Positions 48,426 through 60,090 of a stretch of DNA of 64,000 nt are shown here, piece by piece. Below the pieces are notes generated by a model, which ran no database searches, was not told where the DNA came from, and worked only from the letters and a program-made list of their open reading frames with translations. How positions within the stretch are numbered: the first letter of the stretch is position 1; every line of letters starts with the position of its first letter. This DNA is from Promerops cafer. Lineage: Eukaryota > Chordata > Aves > Passeriformes > Nectariniidae. Location of the stretch: positions 1-64,000 of the forward strand of contig VZSE01014414.1 in NCBI GenBank assembly GCA_013398275.1. Direction: 5' to 3'. A program made the translations under genes and the position numbers.

Positions 48426-50280
48426 AAATTAACCTTTTTCTCAAAAGACTTTAGTGAATCTGGTAATTATGTGAGTTGCTCATAACATCAGCCATAGCTG
48501 GCAGACCTTAACCCCTGGGCAGCCCTGGATGCAATCATAGATACTCATGCCTCATGTCAGGAGCAGTAAAGGAGTAGCTGCTCCTTTTTCCTTCTCACTG
48601 AAGGATTTATTAACTCTGAAACTTTGTCTAAATGAGTGCTGGGGTTGGTAAGATTGCCTTTCTCTTTCTGCAGGTCAGTGAAGTACAAGTGCTGCTTGCC
48701 TTGAATGTCCAGTATGATTTTACCTCCTATTTACTGCAAAAAATATTTTGTGCCACTGGAGGTGCAACTCAGCCAGTTGGTGGCAAGCAGAAAAAAAAAT
48801 GCTGTAAAGTCTGCAGGACTTTTAACTGCTGGACAAAAAGGTAGGCAAACCTAAAGTCTTTCACTTCTGCTTCTAAAGAGAGAGAATGAATGGCAAAGTC
48901 CCTGTCTGTGTGCCTGTGTTTGGTACTTTAACCAGAACTGTGCAGTAGCTGAAAATAAATACAAATGTGATCCTGTTGTCAGCTGTGCTCCTTTAGGGAT
49001 CTTGCTGCCTGTTTGTGTCAGGTGGGGCTGGATCTTGCTGGTGGCTTTTTGTACACAGGTACAAACACAGCTTTCCATGTCAGTAAACAAAGTCCTGTTT
49101 GAATGGGGAGAATATGGATGTTGAAGAGGAAAAGGTGCAATGGAAGGACAGGTATGAAAGCCAAAGGAAACATTTTGTGAGTTGAAGAAAGGATAGTGCA
49201 TGTGTGTTCCTGCAGAAGTTTCCTCTCATACTGATCCCTGCTGAGCTCATGGTTGTGGCTTTATGGCTTTGTCTCTTTTTAGCATCAGGAAACTGGGAAA
49301 TCCCAGAGCACAGGGTTGTTAGTACAGCAATGTGAAAATGCAGCCTTATGTCTTGTGTCCAAACAAAAGTCTGGTGCCCAAACAACATTACCCACCCCAA
49401 GCTTTCAGCCCTGTAGCTGTGGGAATCAGGGGACAGAGCACAAATGTCCTGCACCCACCAGGCCCTGTCTCCCCTGCAGGACATCCCCCTGCCCTGCTTT
49501 GGCAGTTGCAGCACATGCTTAAAGCCCAAGACACTCTCAGCTCCATGGAAAACAAGATCTTTCTCAGGAAGATGCCTAACCCTTTCCTTTCTTCTCTCCT
49601 CCTTCGTATTCCTCCCCTGGGAGGAGCATGGGTTTGTTTTCAAAGCAGCTTTTAAGCATCTTGCCACTTCACAGCCCTTGAGTTGTTTTTCCTCTCCCAG
49701 CCTCTAAGGTGTTGATCTCTGGCCTCCATTTGAGAGCTCAGGAATCCACGTGGTCCTGCCAAGACAAAGGTCTTCCACTCATCCTGGGTTTCTCCACCTT
49801 CTGCCGCAGGCACGAGGCTGGGCAGCACTTTTGGACTTCTCTGCTTTGAACTTGCAGAACTTGTATAGCAACTGTGAACCAAAACTCAAATACTCTGGCA
49901 AAACACGTCGAGCTCCTCTTGGGAGGGTGGAAAGTGAAAACTGGTGAGGTTTTGTGTTTTTCCACTTTGGGGAAAGTGCTGGGTTTGTGCAGTTGAAGTG
50001 ATGCAGGTAACCACTGGGAGAGGATGTGAGCTGGAGCAATTCCCAGGGTCTTGGCTTCCCTCTTTGTAGGAAGGGATGTTGCAACTGAACAGCAAAATTT
50101 AAAGACCTTTCCAGGGAAATAATCCTGTGGCAATGAAGTCTACTCAAACTGGGGTTCAGGGATTTGCTTTGAGCACAAATTCCAGAGGAAGATCCATCTC
50201 CCTGCACCAGTTACAGCCCTGCCCATCATCCCATATGACACAACACCATTGCACCCAAAGACACTGCTATAAACACATAT
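48426..50280. other. Intergenic DNA, no gene recognised
   Basis: Several medium minus-strand open frames (195 codons at 49080-49667; 131-142 codons at 49738-50207) overlap in different frames and have no recognisable domain. I treat them as chance. Confidence 0.5.
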
Positions 50281-51155
50281 AATAAGGTTGGCTTTTGCAT
50301 TTGTATGTTATTGATAAGTATTAAATCTAGTCTAAATTATGATTTTAGTCGCTTGTAATCTCCTAAATTAAGTATGTATTACTGTGTAAGTCCTTTGTGT
50401 GATTAAAATATGTAAGGTTATCTTTTTCCTAACTTATCCATATAATAAAATAACAGTAACACAAACCAGAATAGCAGATGAGAAAAAATGCCCAGAAGAG
50501 GGGAGGAAAACACCCAACTTTTCTCAAAAAAAGTATGAAAACAAATCGCCCAAAATTTATTGATGAGAAGCTAAGATGAAAAAACTCAAAAAAAATAGAC
50601 CACTGTGACACCCAAACTCAAAAAAAGTCTGAATAATGTATAAATTAATGCATGTAACCCTAACAATATGTTATAAGTATGTATTATATTATTAACTTTT
50701 CACTAATATTAAAGTAAATACTATATGTATAATATTAAAAAACTTTATCGAATGAATATAATTTCTTTTGTTGCTAACAAAACTTAAAGATAACAAAATG
50801 TGAAAAAAAGCTTTTACTAACTCAAAAAAGTACAAAATAAACAAGAAATCCATCTGTCCAAATAGAAATGACAGTTAAATACAAAAAAAAAGAAAGTAAT
50901 TAATCAGAACAATGCACAAAACTAACAACATTAAAAAATGCAGAAGAAAATAAGAAAATGCTAATTTACAAGATTAAAGAAGGGGGAGAAGTAGTAAAAA
51001 TGTATATAAAAAAATACTTCTTAAAGTGTGCTTCTTAGCTAAATGCCAAGGCACCCAACCATATTAACCATGTGCTTTTTGTCTGTCTCCTATTGTCTTA
51101 TTCTTATTAAACCTTTTATATTTTACCAGAAGTGAACCTCATTTTTCACAACACT
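50281..51155 (+). mobile_element. AT-rich, A-skewed island; candidate LTR/retroviral-type insertion
   Basis: About 870 bp differ sharply from the flanks: very AT-rich, with long A runs on the plus strand and few CpGs. A possible unit from TGTTATTGATAAG (50306) to CATTTTTCACAACA (51153) has TG...CA ends. Near its right end it has a pyrimidine-rich stretch, ATTAAA and TTTTATATTTTACC, as in an LTR R/U5. I found no convincing target-site duplication and no homologous protein, so this rests on composition and layout only. Confidence 0.35.
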
Positions 51156-51899
51156 GTCCCAGAAATACCACATTCACCTGCAAGGACTCAGCTCTTCTGA
51201 GGAAGTCAGGAATTTAGGGATAATAAGGAAATTAAGTTTTGAAAATATCTTCAGCTATCACATCCAAGTAATAGTTTCTTCTCCTTTCTTCACTTGGATT
51301 TGTAGCTGATAATTTAAAAGTGTTTTATTTCTATCCAGCAGGCTGATTTATTAATGAACAAAGCCTGATGGTTTTTATTTATCCTGCAGTGTTGGGGAAC
51401 ATAAAAGCCTGGAAACTGGAGGCTTCTATCAGCATTTATGTTAAAAAATAATGGTGTTGGCATCATAAAATCAATACATCCTTTTTTTTTTCCTGTTTTA
51501 AAAACAGGGGGGGTTAACTGCATGGCAAGAATTTGCCTCAGCAAGCTTGGACTGTGTGAAATAGAATTGATTATCTGTCACTCTTGATGGATCAGAAGAA
51601 GGATGCAGATGTTTCTCCAAATGTGACATTTCCTCTTCAAAGCCAGGTGGGAGTGTGGTAGCAGTTCAAAGCCACAGAAATCAATGGAGAAGGGAAAGTG
51701 AATTTCCTGCATAGAAAGTGCAAAATCAAATTTAGAAGCCTGCTGGAGCTGGCAGCAGCAGCGAAGCTGGGAAGGTTTGTACCTGACAGCTGCAGTAATT
51801 ACTGCTTGCAGATCACTCCTGGGAAACACTGTCCAGTTCTTTCTCTCCAAAACCTAAAAGCTGAAAATTGTGCAAAACAGGAGACTGGGACCTGCAAGG

Positions 51900-52190
51900 G
51901 ACCAAGAGTTCCTGGTCACAAAATTATTTGGGTTAGAAGGGGCCCTAAAGATCATCTCATTCCAACACCTTCCACTGTCCCAGGGTGCTCCAAGCCCTGT
52001 CCAGCCTGGCCTTGGACACTTCCAGGGATCCAGGGGCAGCCACAGCTGCTCTGGGCAACCTGTGCCAGGGCCTCCCCACCCTCCCAGAAAAGAATTTTTT
52101 CCTAATCTTTAATCTAACCCTGCCCTCTGTCAGTTTAAAGCCATTCCTCCTTGTCCTAAGTCTTTGACCTGCATCTCTCTAATCCAATCT
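51900..52190 (-). mobile_element. CR1 LINE 3' fragment
   Basis: This is a reverse-complement CR1 3' end: ATTATTTGGGTTAGAAGGGG, GTGCTCCAAGCCCTGTCCAG, CTGCTCTGGGCAACCTGTGC and AGTTTAAAGCCATTCCTCC. Confidence 0.93.
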
Positions 52191-53189
52191 CATCTCCACA
52201 CCTTTATAGAGCACCTAATCTCTGCAATATGAAGATGCCAGCACTAATACCAGAGGTTAACAAAAGTAATCTCTCTAGGTCAGCCTACAAGGGGGAGATT
52301 GGCTGTAAACTTTGCAAAAGCTGATTGTTCCCAGTCCCTTCTGCATCTTAAGCCCTGATGACCTGGTTGTGCTGCCTGTTCTCCCAGAAGGACCAGGCCA
52401 CGAGCCTCTCTGCAGCTTTCCCCTGGTAAATTTGCAAGGCTGAAGCATCAGGCTGGTGATCAGCACGTGGGGAGAGCTCGCTGTGAGAAAGGGACCTGGG
52501 TACCAGTGTCTGGCTGCTGGGGTGTGGGAGGATCAGCTAAGGCCTTGAAAACCTGGGCATGGGCTGAAAGCAGAGGTGAAATGGTCAGTGCCTGGTCACT
52601 GAAGTGAGACCTTGAAGATTGGCCCAGGTGTGACCGCAGCAGCTCAGCCAGAGAACAGCTGAGCAGTGGGAAAAGGGGTCTGATGCTGATAGGCAATGCA
52701 GGACCTTCAGGCAATGTGTAACCCAGGGGAGGAGGAGGAGAGCCTGCCTGAGCACTCAGACATCTTAAAAAAGGACAGAACAGAACTTTGCAAGCCAGAT
52801 CAATCACGTAAGCAAGTCCCCTGGTGTGCCCAGCACCAGCAATTCCCAGCACCCTCGTCTGCCTTGGGTTTGTGCCATGCAAGTCATTCCAAATGTTATA
52901 AATATTTCAAAGGAGCTGTTTGCATTCTTATTTGCTTGTAGAGTACAAGCCTTGCAGTGAAGGAGATCCCCGTGACTGCTTCTCAGACTGAAAGCACTGA
53001 CATTCCTGTCTCACACTGCTCCCACCCATTACCTCACTGCCTGGAAAGGGAGAACAGTTCAATACTGATTTCCTGGCTGGGAATGTGCAGGGATGTGCAG
53101 GGCAGCTCATTTCATCCCCGTGGCCCTTGATGCAAAGCCTGGTTGTGCACACGGATTCAGTGCAAGGTGGGGAAGGCAAGTGAAATCCC

Positions 53190-53450
53190 CATCCTGGATA
53201 AAGAGGTTTTTCTGGGCTTAAGGATGAAATTGAGGGAAAAATTCTTCCCTGTGAGGGTGGTGAGGCCCTGGAAAAAGCTTCCCAGAGAAGCTGTGGCTGC
53301 CCCTGGATCCCTGGAAGTGTCCAAGGCCAGGCTGGACAGGGCTTGGAGCAACCTGGGATAGTGGAAGGTGTCCCTGCCATGGCAGGGGATTTGGAACTAG
53401 ATTGTCTTTAAGATCCTTTCCAACCCAAACTTTTCCATGTTTCTATGAAA
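53190..53450 (+). mobile_element. CR1 LINE 3' end
   Basis: Forward CR1 3' end: AAAAATTCTTCCCTGTGAGG, TCCCTGGAAGTGTCCAAGGC, GGACAGGGCTTGGAGCAACC and TAAGATCCTTTCCAACCCAA. It is in opposite orientation to the copy at 51900. Confidence 0.93.
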
Positions 53451-56200
53451 TATGGGCTTTAAACCTGTGAAACAGGTTAAAGGATCCTTTGCAGGGTCAT
53501 TTCTAACTAAACAACCCCCCCTAACATATTAGTCATTAAATTAAGCTTTTGTTTCCTTTGGAGACACCTTCCTACAGGACACGGCTGGGAAAGCTGGTAG
53601 CAACCACTGACACTCCAAGTGCCTCTCCCACAGAAACTAGGGATTGGGAGTTTCTCAGGAAGCTTTCTGGACCATCCCTCAGCCCTGGAGCACAACCAGT
53701 GCAGGCTGAAACCCTTCCCACCATGTTTGCTCAACATGTTTTGAAAACCTCAAGTGATGCTGAGCCACTGCCACCCTCTCTGGCCATGCAGCCTGGCATC
53801 TGTGCTCTGCCAGGAGGAGAGATGCTCTGATTTCACCATCCTAGACCAGAGTTTGTTTAGTTTCATCTAAATCTTGTTTTGGGACCAGCTTGATTCTCAG
53901 TAATTTTTTTATTATTATTACTATTTTTTACTTTTAAGTTGTTCTTTCTAGATGCCAGACAGAAATGCTGTTGAACTGTGAGTAAGGGGTGAAGATTCTC
54001 ATACCCCAGAAATCCCCAGACTATGTTTGAAGTCTTCTCTGCTTATTAAAACTGCCTGGCACCACTGGGATGCCTGAGGTGCTTTCTGTGGGTGAAACCC
54101 AATAATATCTGATAGAGGGAATGATGCTCTGACTCCTGTGATGGCCTTGGCTGGAGCTTGGGAGCTGGTTTCTGGAGTTTTCTGGAAAATGGAAAGCAGA
54201 TCTATGGACACCAAGGATGGTCCCATCTGAGATCTTTCTAGGTCAATGCACAGAATAACTGGAGCAAATCCCAGGGCAAGGACCAGGTGACAGAAGCACC
54301 TTTATGGGGACCTGAACTATCATCCTCTAATACAGGTCCTGGTCACAACTACAAAACTCTGGGATGCTCCTACTGGGAAGGTTTTGGAGCTGAAGTGGCA
54401 TTGTCCAGGCAAGATCAGTGCTGGAAAAAAAAACATCTGAGGAGTTAAACCCCTTCCAAGAAGTGCAGGCACTGAGCAGGATGCTATGGACAACAAACTT
54501 GGACATGAGCATCCAAACATGGATTTTCATGGATAAGACACTCATTTTGGGTCTAACCCTGAGTATATTGCATTAAGTTTCTTTTGCTTAGCCCTGGAAT
54601 CGTGCCCTGGAAATATCCTTCTGGAGGTGAACTGCTAATCCACATTTATGCTGGGAAATAGAACTGTAAAAATTTGGTTTTGTAGAGACTTGAAAACTCA
54701 TCACTCCAAGGAATTTCACTCGTTTGCCAGAGTAGAGGACTGGGTTAGAGCTGAGGAGGACCAGAAGATCTCCTGGGTCCTGCTGCCCTGGCCTTGGGCA
54801 TGGCTGGGGTGTCCTCCCCTTCCACCTGGGCGCTGGGACACATGGAGTGAAGGAGGACTCTCCTTTGCCTTCTGGGCTGTCTGGCAACAGCACATGGATG
54901 TCCAACCCACCTGCCTTAAATTTCCCCAGACTGTGGCCCTTTAAGGTTACTAAATTCCATTTTTGGATGATTTTTCCCCAAGGAAATGGTTGCCTGCTCA
55001 GTTTGCTTGGGCAGTCCCCCAGCCTGTCCTGCTGTGTTGTCCAGGGGCAGGGCATAAACCAGCTGCTATAACTGGTCCCAGTCACTGGAAGAAGCCCAGC
55101 AGCAGCCCATGCCATCAAATCTTGAACACTTTTGTTCCTCACATGGTGCTGGGGCTCAGGAACATCTCCACATGCAGCAGCCAAGACTCCCTGAGCAGGA
55201 CAGAGGCAGCAAAGCCACGTCGATGTCCCTGTCCCTGCCATTCCTGTTGGAGGCACAGCTCTCATAACAGCCTGGGGGACATTTTTTTGGAGTGCTCCTC
55301 ACCCACTGGGCTGAACAGGTTTCTCCAGTGGAGGTTAAGCCAAACCTGGCAGACTTTGCCCTGGGGAGGATGAAGAACACTCACCTGGAGCATCGAGGTG
55401 GTCTGGATGGGGCTGGAGCCTGCAGGAGATGGATGGGGAGGCTTCAGAGCACGCCAGGGATGGTTTGAGCAAAGTCTTGCTCACTCCAGGAGGGAGAAAC
55501 AGTTTTGCAGGGGGCAGAGAACACAGCGTGGAGCTCATGGTCTCGCTGTCAAGCACCAAGATGAAAGGATGGGGTCCTATGGAGCACAGTTCAAAGAGTT
55601 TCTCTTGAACTCCCTCCAAGCCAATGCCTCCCTCTACCTCCAGCGAGGGCATAAAGGAACCACAGTGAAAATAAACAACCCTCCAGGTTAAAGTGTTCCA
55701 CCTTCACTTCCTGCTGCAACCTGAGCTCCAGAGATGAGGGCACTGGCCTGATGCTGTTCCAAAGCCCGTGGCTCACCCCAGCCCTGTGATGCCAGGCAAG
55801 GGGTATTTGCTCATCCTCAGGATCCAGCACAGCAGGATCTGAACTTCCAGTTTGCCTGTGCAAGGGCAGGAGATGCTGAACAGGGGGATCTGAGTTTCTG
55901 ATCCCCTTGTTTCTGAAGCAGCTGGGTTTTCTCAGTTTGTCCCAGTGCCACCACAAAGAAGATGGGATTGGTGCTCTGATGAGATCAGAAATTTGCATAA
56001 GTGATGCAGGAGGCCAAAATCCCATGATCACACCTACATCCATTACACTCAGTTCTGTATTGGTCCTACCAAGAAAAAAACACCACAAATCAACTCAAAA
56101 ACCCTTTCCCAGTACCTTCCACCCCTTCCTAAGGCAATCAGCTCCCTGTCCTGTTCCTGTCACCTCCCTCCCATCCCTGCTGTCTCCGGGAAGCGAAGGG
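53451..56200. other. Intergenic DNA upstream of PFKFB3
   Basis: No gene is recognised. Open frames here (for example 225 codons on minus at 54588-55265) show no domain and overlap frames on the other strand. Confidence 0.5.
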
Positions 56201-56369
56201 TTAAAAGCTCTGAAACTGCAAGAACTTCCTCCTTTCTGCAGTGCCACCCTCGGAATGACGCTGGTTTCTGCCGGGCTTTGCCCAAATATGTCCGTTTCCT
56301 TCTGAAAGACGGAGGAGGAGGAAGGAAAGAAACAGAGATACAGAAGAAATATAAATTTTTTTTGTGTAT

Positions 56370-58130
56370 ATATCTAAGAGAAGGCGTCCGCGTCCGGGGA
56401 ACCCAGGCGTCCGAGCGCAGCCCTGCCTCCTCCCGCTCCATGCCGTTCCGCAAAGGTAGGGCTGGATGGGTGGGCAGCATCCCGGGATGCTCCCCCAGGG
56501 ACCACCTGGGCATCCAGGGGTGGGTCCGTGCCCCTGGCGGTGCCTCCTGCGGGGCTGGGAGATGGGAGCACCGGGCTGTGCCCGGCTCCGCCGCACCGCC
56601 CGGAAGATGGGGGACACCCCTGAGGCTGTGTGTGGGGTGGGTGGGTGTGTTCTGGGCAGCCGCAAAAGGGCAACTGTCCCCTCTCCGCCTTCCCCGTGGG
56701 GTTTTTCGTCTGTCCCCGGGCGAGGGGAGTGAGCTGCTCTGGGCGGCGCAAGGGCTGAGGACAGAGAGCAGCAGGATGTTTCTGGGCAGGCGGTGCTGCC
56801 GGGGGCGGGCTGGGGCGATGCGGTCTGAGAAGTGGCGACCTGCGTGCATTTGTGTCCTTGGGAGGTGCTCGGCTGAGGGGCTGGGAGGAGACACTGGGGA
56901 GGTAAAACGGCCCTCACCTGGGCAAGCCCCTTTCATGCCCTGGTGCCCTCAGATCTGCACCCCAAGCCATCTCTTTTCCACAGAAATCCCCACTTGCCGC
57001 CCCCTGGCTTGGCGGTGTGGGCAAGAAGCACCCAGTACGGGACCGAAAGCCCTGATGGGTGCTCCTGCGCTGCTGTGGATGAGTTTTCCATCCTCTCCGG
57101 GCTGCTGTGAAGCAGAGCCTCTTAAACGTCACCTCCTCCTCTTTCCAGAGGGAAGTGCGGGCACGGTGGGACACAGAGTGGGATGCTTGTGGTGGTTCCT
57201 TTCCCCGGCAGCTCTACTGGGTGGAGAAACGGAAGGGGAAAAGTCTTCTTCATGAGACAAAAAAGCCAGAGGAGGCAGGGTTAAGTCGGGATGTGCAAGG
57301 GCACGGGCAGAAGGCGCTGCTCAGCGTCGCGCTCAGGTGCTTCGGCGGGCAGTCCTGTGCTGGGGCAGGGACAGAGGTGTCACACATGGCATCGAAAGGC
57401 AGCAGGGAGGGAATGAAGTCGGCGGGGAGAGGGCTGGATTTGTTTTTGTCCCCTCTGCCTGCCCTGGGGAGGATGTCACGGGGGCGAGGCGGTGCCCGCA
57501 GTGATTTTCACAGAACCCGTGTCTCAGGCGCCGAGCTTTCTGTTGCCTTTTAAGGCTCAGCGGAGCGCGATTTGGTTCACACCCTCGCATCTTGACAGCG
57601 CAGCAGACTGCAGGGCTCGGTTTAATTTTAGGTGATAAACGGATTGATTTGGAGCAGAGGGAGAGATGCTGGGGCTGGGCGGCGGGAGGAAAGCTGTGAG
57701 GCTTTAAAAGCGCTGAGCGGGGGAGCAGGGAGAGACCGGGGGAGCTTCCCGTGTTGGAGGGCAGCTCCCGTGGCCCTGCTGCAGCCTCAGCAGGGGTAGA
57801 AATGACGGGCAGGTCTCCAGCACTCGGGGACACACGGCGGATTTGCAGCAATTGATGCTTTTCCGAGCGGCCCTGCCCAGCACACCTAAACTGGGGAGGA
57901 CCCGTTTGTTGGGACACCGTGCTGTGCTTGACATCGCTGCCAGACTCGCGGGGCACAGCTGACCCGCAAATCCTCGGCACTTCGGTCCTGCAGCCCTTGT
58001 GTCACCGTCGCAGCCGTAACTCGTCTGTCTCTAAACTTCCTCTAGAGGTCAACCTTGAAATGCCAGAGCAGCTTTCAGCAGCTCCGTGCCTCAGCCTGCA
58101 GCTCCGGAGAGTCCACGGTGTCAGAGAGGC
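56370..58130 (+). promoter_or_regulatory. PFKFB3: PFKFB3 CpG-island promoter (alternative promoter)
   Basis: GC- and CpG-rich DNA begins just before the MPFRK exon and fades by about 58.1 kb, where CR1 starts. A TATA-like TATAAAT at 56350-56356 sits 84 bases before the ATG, which would place a start site near 56380 with a leader of about 60 bases. Mammalian PFKFB3 uses several promoters with different first exons. This one matches the short MPFRK N-terminus. Confidence 0.6.
56440..56455 (+). CDS. PFKFB3: PFKFB3 alternative first coding exon (MPFRK N-terminus), 5' part only
   Basis: ATG CCG TTC CGC AAA G is followed at once by the donor GTAGGG (phase 1). It encodes Met-Pro-Phe-Arg-Lys plus the first base of the next codon, the known short N-terminus of one PFKFB3 isoform (MPFRKACGPK in mammals, where the split codon is Ala). 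PFKFB3 is the inducible 6-phosphofructo-2-kinase/fructose-2,6-bisphosphatase that makes the PFK1 activator fructose-2,6-bisphosphate and so drives glycolysis. Location in a CpG island and immediately downstream of RBM17 on the same strand supports the call. No kinase-domain exon occurs before the window ends, so intron 1 exceeds 7.5 kb. Five residues alone would be weak; synteny and the donor carry the call. Confidence 0.72.
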
Positions 58131-58149
58131 CGCTGTGGGTGGGTTTTGT

Positions 58150-58310
58150 CCATTGCTTGCGTGTTTTAGGAATAATTTTGTCACCACAAGAGTTGTCAAG
58201 CACTGGAAAAGTGGTGCCTGCGGGAGCGGTGGAGTCACCGTCCCTGGAGGGGTTTAAAACATGTAGATGTGGCACATGGGGACGTGGTTTAGTGGTGGCT
58301 TAGCAGTGCT
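58150..58310 (+). mobile_element. CR1 LINE 3' fragment
   Basis: Forward CR1: CACCGTCCCTGGAGGGGTTT, then ATGTAGATGTGGCACATGGG and GACGTGGTTTAGTGGTGGCT. It lacks the final terminus. Confidence 0.88.
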
Positions 58311-59524
58311 GTGACCTGGCTACAGCCTTTAACCTCGGTTCAGAGCATCCCGTTGGGCTGGTGGGATCCCACATCAGCAGCCCTGCCTGGAGCACTGCTC
58401 AGTGGCTGCGGTGGGGCTGCCTGGCCTTCCTAGGGACATGTCCATAAGCCACCAGGCAGGAGGGTTGTGGACAGCATGGCCTTGTGGCTGCCCTTCAAAA
58501 GCTGCCCACAGCAAGCTGTGCACATCCTAAGTTTGCAGGAGAGTTGGGCGTGGAGATATTTTCCTTCTAGTTCAACTTGGTGCATAAAAATCCTTGCTCA
58601 AGGTGGTGGCTTCGGCTGGGTTGGAACCTGTCTGTGTTCCTGACCCTTCCAGAGGAATATGGGGACTCCAGGCAGCTTGGCAAGGAGGCTGAGCCTTTAC
58701 TCTGGGAGCCTTTTGGGAAGAGCATCTCACCTCAGGGCTTGCTCACAGCCACCCTGATCCAGGGTGCAAAGAGGAGGCTCTGCCCAAGGGCTGCTGCTCT
58801 GTAGACCCTTGGTAACTTTGGGATGAGCATTTTGGAGGCTCTCAGCTGTTTTTGCACACCCCTGTGTGTGGAAATGGAACATCCTGTGGCAGAAAATGCA
58901 AACTCCACCCCTGTCTTGGCTGGTTTCTCACCACTTGCAGCTTTGGCATCACTTTCCTGTGTCTCCCCGAGAAGTCTTGTGAAATCCTGCTTGCCTTGGC
59001 TCTGTTCTGCCTCCTTTCTCCTCTGGCATCTTAGCCAGTGGCATTGCCACAGGACCTGCACTTCATGGCTGTATGACAGCTGCCATTTAGCTGACCTCAA
59101 GGCATTTGGCAGTTTCAGATATTAAAGGAAGGTATTCTAACAGGGATGCTCAAGGACAGCCAGGAGGAACAAGCTTAGGACAGAAATTAATTTCTCCCAG
59201 CATTGCTGCATCAGCTGGGAGCACTGGGGAGAGCCCTGATCCCCAAGCAGTGCCATTACCCTGGCAAAGGCCTGTCTGTGGCTGCAGCTCTGCTGGCAGG
59301 AGGTGTTGGGAGCTTTCACCCAAAGTGCCCTTCCTGAAAAATATGATTTAATTACTGCAGCTGGTGCGAGGAAGCCTGGGAGTGTGCAGGTGATAAGCTG
59401 GCAGGGCATGGCCAGCGAGCAGGACATTTGTCATCTGTCAAAGGACAAATGAAATCCTGGTGCTGCTGGCTGGCAAGGAGCTGGAGATAAGGCTGAAATG
59501 AAAGCCAGTGAGCAGAGATTGAAC

Positions 59525-60090
59525 ACATGATGATAGAAGCACAGAACAGTCTGGGTTGGAAAGGATGTAAAAGATCACCTAGTTCTAAACCCTCTGACAG
59601 GGCAAGGACATCTTGTACTCGATGAGGTTACTCAAAGTCAACTCCAGCCTCACCCTGAACACTTCCAGGGATGGGGTACCCACCACATCTCTGGGAAACC
59701 TGTGCCAGGGTCTCACCACCCTCACCATAAAAAATTTCTTCCTTATATCTAATATAAATCAACACTCCTTCACTTTGAAATCATCACCCCTTGTCTTATT
59801 GCAACACACCCTGCTAAAAAATCTGCCCCCATCTTTCTTATAGGTTCCCTTTAGGCACTGGAAGGGGCTCTAATATCTGCCCAGAGCCTTCTCTTCTCGA
59901 GGCTGAACACATCAGCTCTCTCAGCCTGTCTCTATAACAAAGGTTCTCCAGCCCTTAGAGAATCTTCATGGCCTCTTCTGGACTTGCTCCACCAGCTCCA
60001 CATCCTTCTTATATTGGAGACCCCGAGCTGGACACGGTGCTCCAGGTGGGGCCTCAGGAGAGTGGAGTGGAGGGGCAGAATCCCTCACCC
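59525..60090 (-). mobile_element. CR1 LINE, longest copy in the window
   Basis: The reverse-complement CR1 runs from the terminus (CTGGGTTGGAAAGGATGTAA) through ACTTCCAGGGATGGGGTACC, AATTTCTTCCTTATATCTAA and CCTTCTCTTCTCGAGGCTGA. It ends at AGCTGGACACGGTGCTCCAG and TGGGGCCTCAGGAGAGTGGA. Confidence 0.93.

Noticed and set aside
49080..50207. Series of 130-195 codon minus-strand open frames
   Set aside because: They overlap in different frames, have no recognisable domain and no splice logic. Chance is the simplest explanation.
54588..55265. 225-codon minus-strand open frame
   Set aside because: No domain or conservation evidence, and it overlaps open frames of similar quality on the other strand.
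56278..57255. 325-codon plus-strand open frame (and the 258-codon minus frame at 56160-56936)
   Set aside because: Both lie in the PFKFB3 CpG island, where GC richness suppresses stop codons in all frames. The plus frame simply reads through the MPFRK exon into the intron.
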